Positions 60,943-64,000 of a stretch of DNA of 64,000 bases are shown here, in pieces. Where the stretch lies: the NCBI GenBank assembly GCA_020746105.1, contig CM036629.1:1619501-1683500 (forward strand), given 5' to 3'. How positions within the stretch are numbered: position 1 is the first letter of the stretch; every line of letters begins with the position of its first letter. A program made the position numbers and the translations under genes. This DNA comes from Trogon surrucura (taxonomy: Eukaryota > Chordata > Aves > Trogoniformes > Trogonidae). Under the pieces are notes generated by a model. It ran no database searches. It saw nothing but the letters and a program-made list of their open reading frames with translations, and was not told the DNA's origin.

Positions 60943-61215
60943 GTCACAGAATCATGGAATTATTAAGTTTGGAAAAGACCTCTAAGACCATCAAGTCCAA
61001 CTCTCAACCCAACACCACCACAACCACTAAACCATGTTCCTGAGCATCACATCCACACCATTTTTGAGCTCCTCCAAGGATGGTGACTCCACCACTTCCT
61101 TGGGCAGCCTGTTCCAATGCCTCGCCACTCTTTCGGTAATGAATTTTTTCATCATATCCAAACTAAACCTCTTCTGGTGCAACCTGAGGCCGTTTCCTCT
61201 CGTCCCAGCCCTGGG
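60943..61215 (-). mobile_element. CR1 LINE 3' end, antisense
   Basis: It starts GTCACAGAATCATGGAATTA, continues AAGACCTCTAAGACCATCAA, TTCCTTGGGCAGCCTGTTCC and CTTTCGGTAATGAATTTTTT, and ends near CTCGTCCCAGCCCTGGGAAG. It belongs to a different CR1 subfamily from the intron 1 copies, judged by the GACCTCTAAGACCATCAAGT phrase. Confidence 0.93.
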
Positions 61216-62102
61216 AAGCAGGTGAGGATGAGGAACACAACAACCATACGGGCGGCGAAGGCTCCGCACGGCAGCTCGCTGAGGGAAGAAGGAGGCAGCT
61301 GCCAAGCAGAGTAATTACGCAAAGAGGCAGGGCTTTGGCTGGCAGGGAAATTAGCAGGGCTTGCATTACCCGGCGCACAAGCAAGGAACAACATCGTAGT
61401 AGGAGACTTGGGGAGGGGGAGAAGGGAAATTTTTAATGTTCCCCCACAGCTGGCATGGGGTGCACAAGGAAGGGCACGCTGGGGACCTGGTGAATGCACA
61501 TGCCGCTGCTTGTAGAGGAAGGGTCCCACCCGTATTCCTGCAGCGCCGGTGCCACGTGGCCATCCTGGGGAGCCCCGCCGAGGCTGAGCATGGTGGGAGG
61601 CACCCCCAGGCCAGGCTGGGATGGGCATGTGGACGCGCAGGGCTCTGCCCCTGGGGCTTGTGGCTTCATTGAAAAGTCGGCCCTAGGGCCTCTTGGAGAG
61701 GGAAGCAGAGCAACCGCAGCTCCAGGCCCCACCCCATGTGGTCCCCCAGCCCCTTGCGAAGGCCCTCACTCCACTGCAGCCTTTGCAAGCCCCATCCATT
61801 TGGCTGTTCCCACGGCCCCAGACAAGCCCTGACCCCCCACCCCACCCAAACAACCCCCCAGCCCGTCGCAGCACCGCCCGCAACATATGCAACCCTCCAC
61901 CCATGCAGGCCCCCCTGGCTCCAGCCTTGTAACCCTCAGTCTTCAGAACCCCTGATGCCTTACGAACTCTGAACCTTTGGCAAACCCCAGCCCCTCTGTA
62001 CCCCCTCTGTACCCCCCCAAACCCCGTGCACCCTCTCTGCATGGTCCTCCCGCCCCCAGTCTTCCTGCAGTCCTCAGCGCCTGTGCACACCCCAAAGCTC
62101 TG
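61216..62102. other. GC-rich sequence between CR1 and promoter island
   Basis: Unique, increasingly C-rich sequence leading into the CpG island. No gene, no repeat other than a run of CCCCAGCCCC-like words near 61980-62040. Confidence 0.6.
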
Positions 62103-62262
62103 TGCAGCCCCCCCATGCCGTGCACCCCCGTATCCCCATGCACCCGCTGGTACCGTGCACCCCCGTATCCCCATGCACCCCCCGGGCTCGCACACCCCCA
62201 TATCAGCGTGCACCCCCCCGGTACCGTGCACCCCCGCATCGCCGTACATCCCTGTCCCCCCC
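62103..62262. repeat. 35-bp tandem repeat at the edge of the promoter island
   Basis: CCCCCGTATCCCCATGCACC units recur at 35-36 bp intervals (about four copies, the last ones diverged to ATATCAGCG and GCATCGCCG). It lies just upstream of the CpG island core. Confidence 0.85.
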
Positions 62263-62459
62263 TCCCCCGGCCGCGCACCCCTGGGGGTGGGTGTGTGTGT
62301 GCGTCGGGTGGGGGGTGCCCGCTCCGGTGGCGGCGGCGGGGGGCGCCCCCTCCCGGCGGCGGTGCAGCGGCCGTCTAAGGCAGCGGCGCGGGCGGGCGGT
62401 GCTCACTCCGGGGCGGGCGGCGGCGGCGGCGGCAGCGGCGGCGGCAGCGGCGGGAGCGG

Positions 62460-62899
62460 GCCCGGCCCCGGTCCGGAGCGCGGCCGCGGGCTCCCCATGG
62501 CCGGGACGCGGTGCCGAAGGATGCGCCGCCGGGCAACGCGTCGGGGGTGAACCGACCCCGCGGATTTACCGTTTTGGGGGTTTTTTTTTGTTTTGTTTTC
62601 TTTTTTATTTTTGTCCCCTCCCGTTCTCCTTCGCTTCTCCGGTGCCCCCCCCCTCCGGGGGGGCTGGGGGGCGGGAGGAAGCGTCCCGACCCCCCGGGCT
62701 GGCGGCCCCCGGCGGCTCCGGGAGCGGCGAGCGGCGGCGGGCAGGTGCCGGGGGGAGCCGCCGCCGCGGGGCCCCGCTCCGCCCGCACCGGCCTTAACGG
62801 GGCCGGGGCCGCCGCCGCCGGGGGCCGCTGCCGGCTCTGCCCGCTCCTGCCGGCCCCTGCCGTGGGACTTACCTCACGCCTCCGCCACACCTCAGGACG
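62460..62899 (+). other. Candidate first exon of the plus-strand gene (possibly CBFA2T3), start approximate
   Basis: A near-perfect donor, GGACG|GTAAGTG, sits at 62899/62900 within the CpG island. The 5' end is unknown and 62460 is a placeholder. A short upstream frame begins at the ATG at 62497-62499 (MAGTRCRRMRRRATRRG, stop by 62550). Another frame stays open from an ATG at 62511 to the donor, but its Phe-rich then Pro/Gly/Arg-rich translation looks like UTR read-through. I therefore treat the exon as mainly 5' UTR. The next exons would lie right of the window. Confidence 0.45.
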
Positions 62900-62959
62900 G
62901 TAAGTGCCGTCCGCGCTCGGCAGCGGGGACCGGGAAAGCTCCCGGGAAGAGGGGATGGG

Positions 62960-63243
62960 GATGCTACCGGTGCTTGGGAGATGCTCCCGGCGCGCAGGGG
63001 GAGTTGGAGGCTCCCTGTGCTCGGGGGATGTTCCCGGTGCGCAGTAGTCGAGGATGTTCCCGGTGCCCGAGGGTCGGTCCCGATGCGCGGCGATCGGGGT
63101 TGCTCCCGGTGTCGGGGAAGCTGCCGGTGCGCGGGAGTCGGGGAGGCTCTCGGTGCCCGGAGGGTGCTGCTGGTGTTGTGGAAGCTGACGGTGCTCGGGG
63201 GACGAGGACGCTCCCGGTGTTGGGGAAGCTGCCAGTGCCCGAG
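62960..63243. repeat. Degenerate minisatellite of about 28-31 bp inside the CpG island
   Basis: Repeats of the form GGATGTTCCCGGTGC(G/C)C, GTTGCTCCCGGTGTCGGGGA and AGCTGCCGGTGCGCGGGAG follow for about ten copies, starting only 60 bp past the candidate splice donor. They create long open frames on both strands, which are not taken as genes. Confidence 0.85.
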
Positions 63244-63559
63244 CCAGCGCCGTCCCCGCAGTCTCCGTCTCCCCGGCCCGGTGCTCGCCCGCCGCCGGGA
63301 TATGCCGCGGGACAGAGAGAGCGCGGGTGCAGCCGGGAGCGGCGAGCACCGGAGCCGCCGTCCGTGCGGCCGGCATCGCCCGGAGTCGTTCCTCCAGCGA
63401 AGGCAGGGCAAGAGCGCTCTGTCGCGACAGTGAGCCCCGGGGCTTCGCCTGCTCTCCCCTCCCGGTACCCGGCAGCTGCTTCTCGAGAGCGTGGAGTGAG
63501 CATCCCTGAACACACCGGAGTTTGCACCCACCGCGCCAAACCCTCCCCGGCCGTGGCTC

Positions 63560-64000
63560 CCGACTTCTGATCGGTGTGAGAAGTCATTTTTATCCCTGCA
63601 TCCCTCCTCCTCCTCCTCCTCCTCCCCGGAGCTCCGCATCCCACCGGCTCCGTATCCCGCTCCGGCTGGCCCCGATTTCGTGCTGGAGCCGCGTTTGGTG
63701 TCGCTGATCCACACGAGAGAGTTTGTGGGAGGAAACCCAGGGCTGGTTCGGGAAGTTCCAGCTCCAGCAGCAGGATTCTGCGTTGACACATGAGGACACG
63801 GGTCCACGGCGGAGACACACACCGTGTCCTCACATGTGCGGGGGGACAGTTTTGCTGGATGAAGGCTTGGGAAGGAAGGCTGGCTCGGCGAGCCTCCAGC
63901 TCTCTGCTTCTGATCCCTACCGCCTTTAATCACTGTTGGGCTCCACTGGTGGTGGCCTGGCTTTGCCAAGGGGATGCTGTTGGTGTAATGATGGAGCGAG
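63560..64000. other. Right edge, probable intron 1 of the plus-strand gene
   Basis: CpG density falls and a (TCC)n run occurs at about 63602-63627. No exon is recognised up to the window end. Confidence 0.5.

Larger units (their letters stand above)
62263..63560 (+). promoter_or_regulatory. Large CpG island, probable CBFA2T3 promoter
   Basis: This is the strongest CpG island in the window, with a (GGC)n-rich core (about 62412-62452), Sp1-like boxes, a T-run (62582-62608) and no TATA box. It is placed divergently from ACSF3, where vertebrate genomes carry CBFA2T3 (MTG16). No CBFA2T3 coding sequence is in view, so the gene name is an inference from gene order. Confidence 0.6.

Noticed and set aside
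62375..63969. Minus-strand open frames of 333 and 366 codons and a 325-codon plus-strand frame
   Set aside because: CpG-island and minisatellite sequence leaves all frames open; compositions are Arg/Pro/Gly/Ala without domains.

Overview
The window looks like avian nuclear DNA. It carries several truncated CR1 LINE copies that end in the CR1-type short terminal repeat (copies of roughly CAGAATCA or its complement), one solitary LTR-like insertion, a vertebrate gene with small exons split by GT-AG introns, and a very GC-rich, minisatellite-laden right half. A turtle or crocodilian is not strictly excluded, but the compact introns and low repeat content favour a bird. There is no bacterial, plasmid or phage signal.

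Left part (1-27.5 kb, minus strand): this is the 5' two thirds of ACSF3, the mitochondrial malonyl-CoA/methylmalonyl-CoA synthetase. I could place a non-coding first exon in a CpG island (about 27.3-27.45 kb) and five coding exons: 23869-23168, 21772-21617, 12302-12148, 11685-11540 and 6345-6233. Their splice sites and phases join into an uninterrupted 424-codon frame. The last roughly 150-160 codons (C-terminal domain) must lie to the left of position 1. The introns hold CR1 fragments, A-tracts and a few AT-rich, non-repetitive blocks that look like conserved non-coding sequence.

Middle and right part (27.5-62.3 kb): I found no protein-coding exon I could support. The region is GC-rich and contains about ten unrelated GC-rich minisatellites (periods of about 24, 35, 38, 44, 45, 48 and 85 bp), an LTR inserted into one of them, pentanucleotide arrays, two CpG islands without an assigned gene (33.1-33.8 and 46.7-47.0 kb), and a series of sharply bounded AT-rich, homeodomain/POU/GATA-motif-rich islands typical of developmental enhancers. 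Between 51 and 60 kb there are several GATA motifs with E-box or MYB motifs nearby, and a perfect MAF recognition core.

Right edge (62.3-64 kb): a strong CpG island contains a candidate first exon on the plus strand ending at an excellent splice donor (62899|62900). In vertebrates the gene head-to-head with ACSF3 is CBFA2T3, so this is most likely a CBFA2T3 promoter. That identity rests on gene order, because no CBFA2T3 protein sequence is visible. If correct, the 28-62 kb interval is the regulatory space between two divergent genes, and its enhancer-like islands probably serve CBFA2T3, a haematopoietic corepressor. I did not find a novel biological system; the points of interest are regulatory and repeat structure.
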